From NCBI GenBank assembly GCA_036939355.1, contig JALLAP010000040.1, forward strand, positions 1 through 29,926: DNA of 29,926 bases. The letters are read 5' to 3'. The position numbers and the translations under genes are program-made. The stretch is from Thalassiosira profunda. Its lineage: Eukaryota > Bacillariophyta > Thalassiosirophyceae > Thalassiosirales > Thalassiosiraceae. Within the stretch, counting starts at the first letter, position 1; each line of letters opens with the position of its first letter. The notes beneath the pieces were generated by a model that had not been told where the DNA came from, did not search any database, and saw nothing but the letters and a program-made list of their open reading frames with translations. Positions 1-8,336 of the stretch are shown here, in pieces.

Positions 1-566
1 TTACGCCCGGGGACCGATCAAGACGTCGATCAACGCGTGAGTGCAGTGGATGGCGCTTCGATCTTTCATTGCCTTGGGTGTATGCTCAGTCTTGCGTTTT
101 GATTCAATACACAGGCACCCTCTCATGAACTACACCGGCGGCATCCTTGGCTCGGACGACGATCCGGCCATGCTGGATGTGCACCACAATCACGGTATGT
201 TCCCGCATCGGTACTCCCATTCTTTCTTTGTTGCTCACAACTTCCTTCAGGCGTAAGCATCGTGGGATGGGGGTACGATGAGACAAGGGACCGTCAACAC
301 TGGATCATCAGAAATTCCTGGGGTGAGTGCTTCCTTATCGGTGCAGTTGGACGTAGCCTATTAGCCCTGACGCTGACGGTTTCCATTTTCCAGGCCAATA
401 TTGGGGCGAGATGGGCTTCTTTCGGATCGAGCTTGGAAGGAACCTGCTGGGGGTGGAGGATAATTTTGCATGGGCCACACCGAGAACGTGGATGACGAGT
501 GGTGACGATTGCCACGATAAATACATTGATCCGTCGGTGGACGTGGCGGCGGTGCAACGCAGATAG
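1..566 (+). CDS. Cathepsin Z/X-like papain-family cysteine protease, 3' part
   Basis: This is the C-terminal part of a peptidase C1A protease; the 5' end lies off the window. Four exons fit: <1..36, 115..194, 251..322 and 394..566 (stop TAG), with introns of 78, 56 and 71 nt, all GT-AG (donors GTGAGT, GTATGT, GTGAGT). The joined reading contains a GPI-x-TSINA stretch followed by NYTGGI, then a His block (HHNHGVSIVGWG) and the Asn block (WIIRNSWG-QYWGEMGFFRI), so the catalytic His and Asn are present while the catalytic Cys is upstream. The NYTGGI block and the C-terminal EDNFAWATP stretch resemble cathepsin Z/X more than cathepsin B or L. Such enzymes act in lysosomes or vacuoles or are secreted. 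It converges on the LRR gene to its right. The family is secure, the Z/X subfamily is likely. Confidence 0.85.
37..114 (+). other. Intron of cathepsin-like gene (first of three visible)
   Basis: A GTGAGT donor and ACACAG acceptor join GPIKTSINA to HPLMNYTGGI in frame (phase 2). The other introns of the same gene are 195..250 (phase 1) and 323..393 (phase 1). Each one restores papain-family sequence that is broken in the unspliced frames. Confidence 0.8.
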
Positions 567-712
567 AGGAGTGTTGGGCCAGCGGAGGAAATGATTTGCG
601 CTTGTACCGTGAATTGTAACATTAGATGTTCTACACATAGACTCAATGCAACACGCAAGGCTTGGCGAGGGCAGCAGCGTGAAAACGGGCACCACGTGTT
701 TCCCGAAACAGA

Positions 713-2625
713 TCATGGCTCAGCGATCCGCCGCCGCTTTGTTCCAGCAAGGGCATTCGTCTTCTCACTCGATTCACACAGCGAGGGCATACTCCGGGTA
801 AGCTGGTAAAGGAGGGAGGATCCAAGGTGATCTCTCCCAATCCACTCAATAGCCCGTGGCAATACCTTCCACTCCAAGCTAGTGAATGCCTGAATGTTGG
901 TATCAGGCCAGAAATGGCGCATCAGAATCTTTTGACGAGCCACCTCCTTTTTGTTGCTGTTGCTGTTCATTTCCAAGGAAGAGAAAAAATCTGCACCCGG
1001 CATGTATCCAAACCCTCTGCAGAGTGTGTGGTTCGACGAGTATGTGCTGTCGAAGCTGGATGTATCGCACAGGGCCTTGGACAGTGCTGCCCAGCCCCTG
1101 TCAGTGATGGAGGGCTCGTCATCAGAATCAGAATCCGATGCGGTCCTGTTCAGGTAGCGGGTGTGGCTCATATGCCCCATACCACCACTAAATCCGCGGA
1201 TTTCTTCCAAACTCGTGTTGCCAGCGAGTGCGTTTGCGAAATCAATAAGCACAGCATCATTGAGGCGGTCACTGTTGTGTAGACCAAACTTGTGCAGCAC
1301 TGATCTGGGATGCCGCACCAGGTTCGCGAACAAGCTCAGTCCAGCCGAGCTGATCAATGGACATTCGAGAATGTTGAGCTCCTTCAGAGTGGGGTTCCTG
1401 GTAAACACGTCAACCAACGCCTCCACACCTTCATCATCAACGTTGTTGCCGATAAATACCAGTTCTTCCAAACAAAGGTCAGAGTTCCGTAACGAATTGA
1501 ACCCTCTTCTCCAACCCACTCGAGTTGTAGTCGCATTCTCCGAAATATTGAGGGATTTCAGCGTCAGATTGCCTGCCAACGAACTAAGGATTGCAACCGC
1601 CCCATCATCCTCAATGTTGCAGCTGTCGATGCGAAGCTCCTCCAACGAAGAAGTGGAAGATCGTAGACAGACCGAAAAGTCTCTCCACCCAATCGAGGAA
1701 GCGTGCCGGCAGTGCCCAAGGTGCAGCTCAAGCATGGATTGGTTGACAGCCAAAGATCTCCCCAGCTCAGCCATGCCTGCATCGTCAATGGAGTTGTAGC
1801 TGAGCCACAGCTTTTGCAACGAGCACGTAGGACGTCTCACTACAGATGAAAATAATTCACACCACTTTGGCGAGGAAATGCAGCGTCTTGTCTCGAGACC
1901 CCCCACCCGGAATCTTTTGAGGGTATGATGTTTGGCCAAGGCATGAGTCAATGACGACATGCAGTCATCCTCAAAGTCATCGTTGCATCCAACATACGGT
2001 CCAATGTTGAGCTCAATCAACTTCGGCCATGACCTTTGAAGCAACTCGGCAATGCTCCGCACTCCCCGAATCCCAATCGTCTCGTATGTCAATTTCAGCA
2101 CCTCTAGGTTGCCCTGCTTGTCAAGGGCTCTCGCTACCTTCTCTGTCTCAACATCCCCAATCCCAGTCTCAAGGCCATCGAGAATGAACCGCATCAACAA
2201 ACTGTTGCACTCCCTCAGAGCCGACACCAGAGAGTGCACATCCAAGTTCCTACAGTTCGTGATTTCAATGCAGCGTAGGTTGCTATTCTGCTTGAAGAAA
2301 GAGGCGAGCGATGTCCTTACCAGATATAGGCAGGGATGTAGGGACAATACCCCCTGCGCCGAGAAGTCGAGATGTTCATCGTCAAAAACAATCGTATTGA
2401 TGGATCTGTTTTTGCAAAGCCTTTCGAAGAACGCCGCCAGGGCTCCTGCGGATTCTTCCGGAAAGTCCTGAACCCTCAGAGCTCGCACCTGCGTATTTTC
2501 CCCGATGACCTCCCCGGCATCCCCAAGCAAATCGAGGGGAGCGCGTATCCTGCTTCCCTGCGGATGAAGTCCCACAGCAGGCACACCCCCGTAACTTCAG
2601 CGTCGTTGCGGCGGAGACGGGGCAT
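713..2625 (-). CDS. Leucine-rich repeat (RNI/NLR-type) protein with disrupted 5' end
   Basis: From about 2550 down to the TGA at 713 one frame encodes repeated LRR units of the ribonuclease-inhibitor type (for example LQKLWLSYNSIDDAGMAELG, LEELRIDSCNIEDDGAVAIL, LEELVFIGNNVDDEGVEALV), roughly 28 residues each. These form a solenoid for protein binding; no other domain is visible and the role is unknown. The frame has no ATG at its start: its first in-frame non-ATG start is GTG at 2584, with a stop close upstream. A second frame, with ATG at 2625, gives MPRLRRNDAEVTGVCL, which looks like the natural N-terminal lead of this family. Joining them needs either one missing base, for example in the C run 2521-2524, or an intron at 2489..2586 (98 nt, phase 0). 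A further upstream exon (ATG 2756, intron 2637..2692) is also possible. The fold is certain, the 5' structure is not. Confidence 0.7.
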
Positions 2626-3046
2626 CAATTCCTCCTCTGCGTCCTCGTCACATAGGTAATGAAAATTGTAATAATATTCGCTGCGGCAATACCATTGATC
2701 GACGAGTGCGCCGTCGGCGGGACCCACGCATCGGAGGCGTCGGCGTGCTGGTCCATTATTCCTACGCGCGCGTGCTCCTCTTCCACGGACAGCCGGACAG
2801 CCGGACAGCCCTCTTCTGTTTGGTGTGTGCCTTCTCCTCCGCAAAATCGCCGACCAGAGTATCCGCGGCCGCCAGAGGCCTCGGCACCTCCAGCCGACAA
2901 TCGGCTCCTCGCCGCTTTTATGCTGCGCCGGGGTGGAGTGTGCGGGCGGGCGGGGGGTTGGGAGAGACTTACCTACTATCGTACGTCGTACTTTCCCCGG
3001 CTTTTGATCTCGTCCTGCCGTCGGTGATCAGGTGCACCCCGTCGGC
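2626..3046. promoter_or_regulatory. Divergent intergenic region, LRR (-) and sulfotransferase-like (+)
   Basis: No convincing separate gene is seen. On the minus strand an ATG at 2756 followed by a 56-nt GT-AG intron (2637..2692) would extend the LRR protein in frame, so part of this stretch may be coding. The right half is GC-rich and carries a TACGTCGTAC-like palindromic stretch near 2980-2995, close to the sulfotransferase-like start. Confidence 0.4.
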
Positions 3047-5374
3047 ATGGCCGCGAGCGGCGACGGGGACGGCGGCGGCCGCCCGGAGCAACACGCACCG
3101 CGGCGCTCGCCCGCGGTGCGGCTGGCGGCGGTCATCTTCGCGTTGGCCGCGGTGTCAACTTTACTGACGTACACCACGCTGAGATCCTCTGCCCGCGATG
3201 CCGACGAGGGGGGCGGTGTCACGTTCTCGGTTCCTCCATCTCTTGCGGAGCCGACGGCAAAGGAGGAACGGTCGCCGCCGTCGGATAGGCTGGCGACCGT
3301 GATGTCCGATACCGCCGCACGCTATATGCGGCCGGCGTCCATTGCAGTCGATGCACCGTCCCCACACAACAATGGAAATATCGCAGCAAGGTCTGCAGCA
3401 GATGCACCATCGCCCGACAACGACGGCAATGTCACGAGACCAGGTGGGATGCACCTCTGCTCGTGCCTCCGCAACGACGATCCGCGGAACGACCATCTTC
3501 CCGATGCACCCAAAAGGGTACGATGGCTGCACATTCCCAAGACAGGGACGTCCTTTATTTCCACCCTGTGGTCCTACGCGGCGTCCACCGCGGATCGATA
3601 CATCGACCTCAACATCAACTCTCACGCGTGCATAAACTATTCCAACAACTCGTACAGCATGTTCGACTTTGCGCTGATGCGGCGGTATCCGTGGGAGGTG
3701 TACGGGGCGCGAAATCTGATACCGCACAACAGCAAAGGACCGATGAGATTGGGATTGGTGGGGGGCACGCAGCACGTGCCCCTTTCTCCTCCATTAAACG
3801 ACGGAGAGCTCAAAACGTCGCGGCATTACAAGCGAAAGGTGGAGAGCGGCAAATGCAAACCTCCCTCGTGCACGCTGTTGAAGCAATGGGGAAGCGAGGT
3901 GGAAGATCGCAACATCACCGTGGCGGCGTTCTTTCGACAGCCGGAGGATCGCATCGTGTCGGCATATTACGACGGACGACACTCGAGCGGCTTCCCCCCG
4001 GAGGTCTATCAGGAATTAGTCAAGACGTCGGTGCCACAGGGGTTTGGTCCGCATCGCTGTGAGCTGCATGGGAAATTGACGACAACAAATCCGCTCGAGT
4101 GCTTTGCCAACTTTCCGGGGATCGCGGGATGCCAGACGAGGATGCTGACCGGGGAATCCTGCGCGGACGGCGATTTGCAGGAGAGCGGGATGGACTCGCT
4201 CTCTCGCGCGATCGATCTAGTCATGCAACACTTGGATTTTGTGGGCATGCAGGACGATTGGAACGAGAGCATTTGCCAGTTCCATCGACTGTACATGAGC
4301 AAATTGGACGCGGAGGGGAAACGGTATTGGGATCCGCCGCTGCAGGGCGAATTCTCGAACAAGCACAAATCGAAGAAGAAGAAAGTGCTGGGCGTCGAAC
4401 ACTTGAAGGGATTCAAGGATGTTGCCGACACGGTGCTCTTTGAAGCTGTTAAGCTCAAATTCGAGCGGATGGTCGGAGAAGAGCGTTGCTACAAGTATGC
4501 GAGTTGGGAGGAATTGAGGGAGGAGAAGCAGGCAGACGATGGTGCCTTGCCATTCGTCAAGCTGGACGACGATGGTAACGTGTGTCAGCCAAAGACGTGT
4601 TCGGAGCTGGGCAAGCAATGCGGGGAATGGGACGATGGATGCGGCCGAACCATTATCTGCGGGATGTGCGATCCCGGCCGGACGGGTTTGCCCAGCACAT
4701 GGCGGCTCCAATGCGTCAAAGGAAAGTGCACCGACTACTGCCCGCCCTGGGCCGAAAAGGGCTACTGGTTTCTGACGGACGAGTCTCCCTTGGTCACGAA
4801 GAACATTAGTCGAGCATTTGCTTTGCAGGGAGAGCAGCACTTGTCGCCTGTGGACGCAGTGGCAATTTGCGAGATGGCCTGCCATCCAAAGCGAATAGAG
4901 CAACGACAGGCATTTGCGAGCTTTGTCAGCGATGGCATGTGTCACTGCGGCACAACATCGACAACTTTCAACCGAAGTCTCACGCCTGGAGACTTCTCAA
5001 CAATCCACGATCTCGATACAATGTGCGGAGAACACCCAGCGAGAATGACTTCTTTCTTGTTGGAAAATGATACACAACCGATCTGTTGCCCATACTACCA
5101 CACAAAGATGGATCTTACGGGCGGTTGGAAACGCCTTTTCAGCATTGGCTCGTCCAATCTGGAAGGCGAGTACTTTGAGAGCATTGAAATGGTCTGCGGG
5201 GCGTTTGCAGAATGCGAAGAAGAGGCGAGAAGTAAGAAGGCAGAGATGGCGGTGTTCGATATGCTCAACAGTCTGTGCCACCTCGTCCGGAACGTGGTGG
5301 ACTTTGACGACTTTTATACGGTGACCAAGGACAATCAAAATCGGTTCTTCGTTGATCTTCGGACAAACTCGTGA
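3047..5374 (+). CDS. Type II membrane sulfotransferase-like protein with Cys-rich C-terminal region
   Basis: A 775-residue protein. ATG 3047 was chosen because the frame upstream offers only a GTG at 3032. A hydrophobic segment at about residues 25-45 after a short Arg-containing N-terminus suggests a Golgi type II anchor. At about residue 162 there is HIPKTGTSF, matching the 5'-phosphosulfate-binding loop of PAPS-dependent sulfotransferases, and at about residue 295 FFRQPEDRIVSAYYD, matching the 3'-phosphate-binding R/S motif. The likely reaction is transfer of sulfate from PAPS to a glycan or other acceptor in the Golgi lumen; the acceptor cannot be told. From about residue 513 a Cys-rich block begins (CQPKTC, QCG, DGCG, CGMC), followed by about 240 residues with further paired Cys, perhaps carbohydrate binding. 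No intron is needed. Sulfotransferase assignment is good, tail function unknown. Confidence 0.8.
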   Translation: MAASGDGDGGGRPEQHAPRRSPAVRLAAVIFALAAVSTLLTYTTLRSSARDADEGGGVTFSVPPSLAEPTAKEERSPPSDRLATVMSDTAARYMRPASIAVDAPSPHNNGNIAARSAADAPSPDNDGNVTRPGGMHLCSCLRNDDPRNDHLPDAPKRVRWLHIPKTGTSFISTLWSYAASTADRYIDLNINSHACINYSNNSYSMFDFALMRRYPWEVYGARNLIPHNSKGPMRLGLVGGTQHVPLSPPLNDGELKTSRHYKRKVESGKCKPPSCTLLKQWGSEVEDRNITVAAFFRQPEDRIVSAYYDGRHSSGFPPEVYQELVKTSVPQGFGPHRCELHGKLTTTNPLECFANFPGIAGCQTRMLTGESCADGDLQESGMDSLSRAIDLVMQHLDFVGMQDDWNESICQFHRLYMSKLDAEGKRYWDPPLQGEFSNKHKSKKKKVLGVEHLKGFKDVADTVLFEAVKLKFERMVGEERCYKYASWEELREEKQADDGALPFVKLDDDGNVCQPKTCSELGKQCGEWDDGCGRTIICGMCDPGRTGLPSTWRLQCVKGKCTDYCPPWAEKGYWFLTDESPLVTKNISRAFALQGEQHLSPVDAVAICEMACHPKRIEQRQAFASFVSDGMCHCGTTSTTFNRSLTPGDFSTIHDLDTMCGEHPARMTSFLLENDTQPICCPYYHTKMDLTGGWKRLFSIGSSNLEGEYFESIEMVCGAFAECEEEARSKKAEMAVFDMLNSLCHLVRNVVDFDDFYTVTKDNQNRFFVDLRTNS

Positions 5375-5403
5375 AGTGGACTCGCGAGTTTGATCTGGCT
5401 AAG

Positions 5404-7482
5404 CTATGTAACGCTCGAGACACTCATCTCTGAATGGTCGTCAGCATCGTCGTCAGCACAATATTGATCCTCCCATTGACGCCATATTGACGTGTCCACC
5501 TCAGGGCCCACGTTCTGCTCGGCGTCTCGAATAATGTATTGCATTACGTGAGGGACAATCACGTCCGATCCACTTGTTAAGCGGAGCTGTTGCCTGGCAT
5601 CGTCAGGGAGAGCGTCCCCTGCGTCAGTGATTTTGTGCTTCCAGAGTGCCAGCTCGATGCAGGATGAGATGCCTTTCAGCTCGCGGTATTCAACCTCATA
5701 GGTATGCAGCCGAGATAGTATTGTCGCATAGTGGGATTCAAGGTGGAGGGTATCCAACTCAGACAATCGTACAACCAAACCTTGGAAGCCAATCCGCCAC
5801 CTCTTGATTCCTATTGCTTTGTAACGCTCAGCAACTCGGCACTTGACCAAGAATTGAAGCGTTTTCAGGGAAGAGAGGAGGCCATCGGGCCTCCACCATT
5901 CCCGGAGGGGCGCGACATATCCCTCACATAATAGCTTCCATTCCACATCGCTGTCATCCAGATTTAGCTGTGGTAGAGGCAAAAGGGGCCCATGCGGAGG
6001 AGATTGTTGCATATGTGCGAGACCAAAGGCCGACATCGTTGCATTCCAGTCTTCCGTAAAGGCGTCTGTAAAAGACGCCCAATCCTCAGTGTGCTCCCGC
6101 CTGACCAGACAACGCAGCGCCATTTCGCGCACACAACTTTCCTTATCAATGGTCTGGTCCGGAAACGATGCTTGGTGGATCTGCAACAGCAGTTTTATTG
6201 GCGTCAGCGGCGCCCCCGCTCGGCACAGGGTCTCGACCATTGCATTCCAATCCACAGCGGCATCGGGAAATGATTCCATCTGGCTATCGATCAAGAATTG
6301 CACGATATCTTTTGGCACCTCGTTCCATATTGCATACAGCAGTGGAGGGCAGTCCCATCCATCTTTGCCCACGAGGAATTCGGGGTTCATGGACACGAGC
6401 AATTGATACAGCCGGAGGTCCTGCTGCGTCGAGCACGCCAAAACGTGCAGGGGATTCATCCCGAGCCAATCGGTTCTATTCTGCTCCAACGCATTCAGTT
6501 CAGTGTTGTAGTCGAGCCGCTCCACCACCCACTCGGGGCGACGGAAAGAGCTGAAGTAGCACAACCGGTGGATCGAGAGGCCACTCATTCTCTCCCGCAG
6601 CATGTCGACAAGTCCCTTTGTAGTCCCAAACAGCCCCATCAGATCGTAACACCCCTCAAAACAGCAGTCCGCCACCAAAGCATTCGTTGGGATCACAATA
6701 TTCCTCAGCGAAGAGCAAAAACGAAACGCCGATTGGTGGATTTTGAGTGGGTCACGACGCGTGTCGCATAGCACTACCGATAAGAGCTGGGTGCAATCCA
6801 GGAAAGCCTCCCTTCCTACCTCTTCGACCGTGACCGGAATCTTGATGCATCTCAACGGCTTGCAGCAGGCAAATGCACATTCTTCAATACGTTCCAATCC
6901 TTCACGCAGCTGAATTTCCCCCAGCTTGACGCAATCTCTGAAGGCATGGGCGCCGGCAGTCTTCACTGTGGACGGGATGGATATCTCCTCCAGGGATTTG
7001 CAATTCTGGAAGGCCGAGTTGGCTATTTCCTTCAATCCCTCGTGAAGCACCAGTTCTGAGAGTTGGATGCAATCGCAAAAGGCCTGCACGCCAATCGTCT
7101 CCACAGAGGAGGGAACGGAGACCCTCGTGAGGGCGTGGCAGCCGTAAAACGCGCATTCCCGAACCCCCACCAACCCCTCCGGGAGCTCCACCTCCGCCAA
7201 ATGTTCGCGCTGATAAAAGGCCCAGGGGCCCACTTTCTTGACGGAGGGGGCGACGCGGACGTGCGCGACGTCCCACGGCACGTCGGCGGGGGATTGGCCG
7301 GTGTAGAGGAACCAGCGGGGGCGGAGGGCTCGCGTGGTGGGGCGTGGGCGCGTTGCGGTTTGCCGTGCCTTTGCAACAGCTTGCTGCTCGCATTGGGGGG
7401 TGGGGGTGGCGTAGCCCTCCTCCGCCTCCGTCGGCGGGCCAGCGGCAGCCTCCGCGGCAGCGGCAGCCCAGGTGGTGCGCAT
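5404..7482 (-). CDS. BspA-type leucine-rich repeat protein with ankyrin-like region
   Basis: A 692-residue protein. ATG 7482 is used because the longer frame starts at a TTG (7506). Residues 1-55 are Ala/Thr/Pro/Arg rich and of low complexity. From about residue 75 to 260 there are five or six BspA (LRR_5) units with the typical pattern of an aliphatic strand, then AF-x-x-C (VGPWAFYQR, VRECAFYGC, IGVQAFCDC, IANSAFQNC, AGAHAFRDC, IEECAFACC). The middle part (about 330-460) has ankyrin-like helices (GMNPLHVLACS, CPPLLYAIWNEVPKDIVQFLID). The C-terminal third is helical without a recognised domain. BspA-LRR/ankyrin proteins form very large families in centric diatoms; their function is unknown. 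It has no signal peptide or membrane segment, so it is probably intracellular. It converges with the sulfotransferase-like gene (29 bp apart). Confidence 0.82.
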   Translation of the reverse strand: MRTTWAAAAAEAAAGPPTEAEEGYATPTPQCEQQAVAKARQTATRPRPTTRALRPRWFLYTGQSPADVPWDVAHVRVAPSVKKVGPWAFYQREHLAEVELPEGLVGVRECAFYGCHALTRVSVPSSVETIGVQAFCDCIQLSELVLHEGLKEIANSAFQNCKSLEEISIPSTVKTAGAHAFRDCVKLGEIQLREGLERIEECAFACCKPLRCIKIPVTVEEVGREAFLDCTQLLSVVLCDTRRDPLKIHQSAFRFCSSLRNIVIPTNALVADCCFEGCYDLMGLFGTTKGLVDMLRERMSGLSIHRLCYFSSFRRPEWVVERLDYNTELNALEQNRTDWLGMNPLHVLACSTQQDLRLYQLLVSMNPEFLVGKDGWDCPPLLYAIWNEVPKDIVQFLIDSQMESFPDAAVDWNAMVETLCRAGAPLTPIKLLLQIHQASFPDQTIDKESCVREMALRCLVRREHTEDWASFTDAFTEDWNATMSAFGLAHMQQSPPHGPLLPLPQLNLDDSDVEWKLLCEGYVAPLREWWRPDGLLSSLKTLQFLVKCRVAERYKAIGIKRWRIGFQGLVVRLSELDTLHLESHYATILSRLHTYEVEYRELKGISSCIELALWKHKITDAGDALPDDARQQLRLTSGSDVIVPHVMQYIIRDAEQNVGPEVDTSIWRQWEDQYCADDDADDHSEMSVSSVT

Positions 7483-7859
7483 CGTCCTAGTAAGGTGCAG
7501 CACCAACTTGCAACTTGGGGAGGGGGAGAGTGGAGAGGCGGCGGAAAAAGTACCACCAACGCTAACCCTATGGTAACCCTACGTAACCCAAACCCTAACC
7601 TAGGTCAACACAGTTACGTCTGGCTTTCACTTTCCACTCCTCATTTCAGCTCTCCACTCTCCAGCTCTCTCTGACACTTCTATCGCGCTGCTGCACACCT
7701 CCTCCTTCTGTCGACCTTCACCTTCACCTTCTACCTCCGCTATTGCAGAGGCAGGTCGTCACGTCGGTCCCTTCGATCGATTGATCCTCTGCGACGACGT
7801 GATTGATTGAGCTGAGCGTACACGCGTCACCTCCAGATACCCTCCAAACAAAGCAAATC
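7483..7859. promoter_or_regulatory. Divergent intergenic region between BspA-LRR (-) and small membrane protein (+)
   Basis: No gene is seen. The region holds a degenerate telomere-like tract (7562-7604), and a 15-mer, AAAAGTACCACCAAC at 7546-7560, that recurs at 12667-12681 upstream of the coiled-coil gene. The right part is rich in CT and CCTCC stretches, as expected for promoters and 5' UTRs in this genome. Confidence 0.4.
7562..7604. repeat. Interstitial telomere-like tract (degenerate CCCTAA units)
   Basis: CTAACCCTA (7562-7570), TAACCCTA (7574-7581) and TAACCCAAACCCTAACC (7584-7600) lie in a row with short spacers. These are degenerate copies of CCCTAA, the complement of the TTAGGG telomere unit. 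Genes continue on both sides, so this is interstitial and not a chromosome end. Confidence 0.6.
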
Positions 7860-8174
7860 ATGACGCAACCATCACAACCATCACCATCCCGCCCGCAGCT
7901 CGATTTGCAATCCTTGACGCCCGAGGAGCGGAAAGAAAAGCTGACACAATGTCTTCTCTCCCAATATCGCTTCTGCGCCGGCGGCGTGGTCGTCGGCGCC
8001 GGCTACTCGGTCCTACGAAGGGCGACCGTAAAGCCGGGGCCGTGGCCGATGCTAGCGGGAGGATTCGCGGGGACGCTTGGAGATTTTATTTTTGGTTACT
8101 TTGTGGAGTGCGCGCATTTGCGGGAGAGCGACAAGATATTCGAGGTGAAGAGGGATGGTGGGACAAAGGAGTGA
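7860..8174 (+). CDS. Small glycine-rich two-helix membrane protein, Mic10-like architecture
   Basis: ATG 7860 (the upstream frame only offers a TTG at 7803) gives 104 residues. A Ser/Pro/Gln N-terminus precedes a short LTPEERKEKLTQCLLSQ segment. Two short hydrophobic, glycine-studded segments follow (CAGGVVVGAGYSVL and WPMLAGGFAGTLGDFIFGYF) with a basic turn (RRATVK) between them, then a charged tail. This order, Cys-containing lead, glycine-motif helix, positive loop, WP, glycine-motif helix, resembles Mic10/MINOS1 of the mitochondrial MICOS complex, a hairpin that bends cristae membranes. The match is by architecture and a few residues only; an OCIA-domain-like or unrelated small membrane protein is possible. 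That it is a real gene is supported by the clean open frame and membrane pattern. It converges on ATP12. Confidence 0.55.
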   Translation: MTQPSQPSPSRPQLDLQSLTPEERKEKLTQCLLSQYRFCAGGVVVGAGYSVLRRATVKPGPWPMLAGGFAGTLGDFIFGYFVECAHLRESDKIFEVKRDGGTKE

Positions 8175-8336
8175 CACGCGCACAACATATGAGCAACCCT
8201 CTGATTTGAAGACTTTTGAAGATGAGCTCAGGGACTACGGTCACACAACAGCGTTGCACCTCTTCTATTTGATCAGCATTGTATTACCACAATCCACACA
8301 CAGGACTCCTTGTTGCAATGAAGAGCGCATCTCTTA

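Noticed and set aside
2659..3027. Small plus-strand frames before the sulfotransferase-like gene
   Set aside because: They overlap the divergent promoter and part of the LRR 5' end, and show no domain or biased composition beyond GC richness.
7562..7604. A true chromosome end
   Set aside because: The units are few and degenerate, and intact genes continue on both sides.
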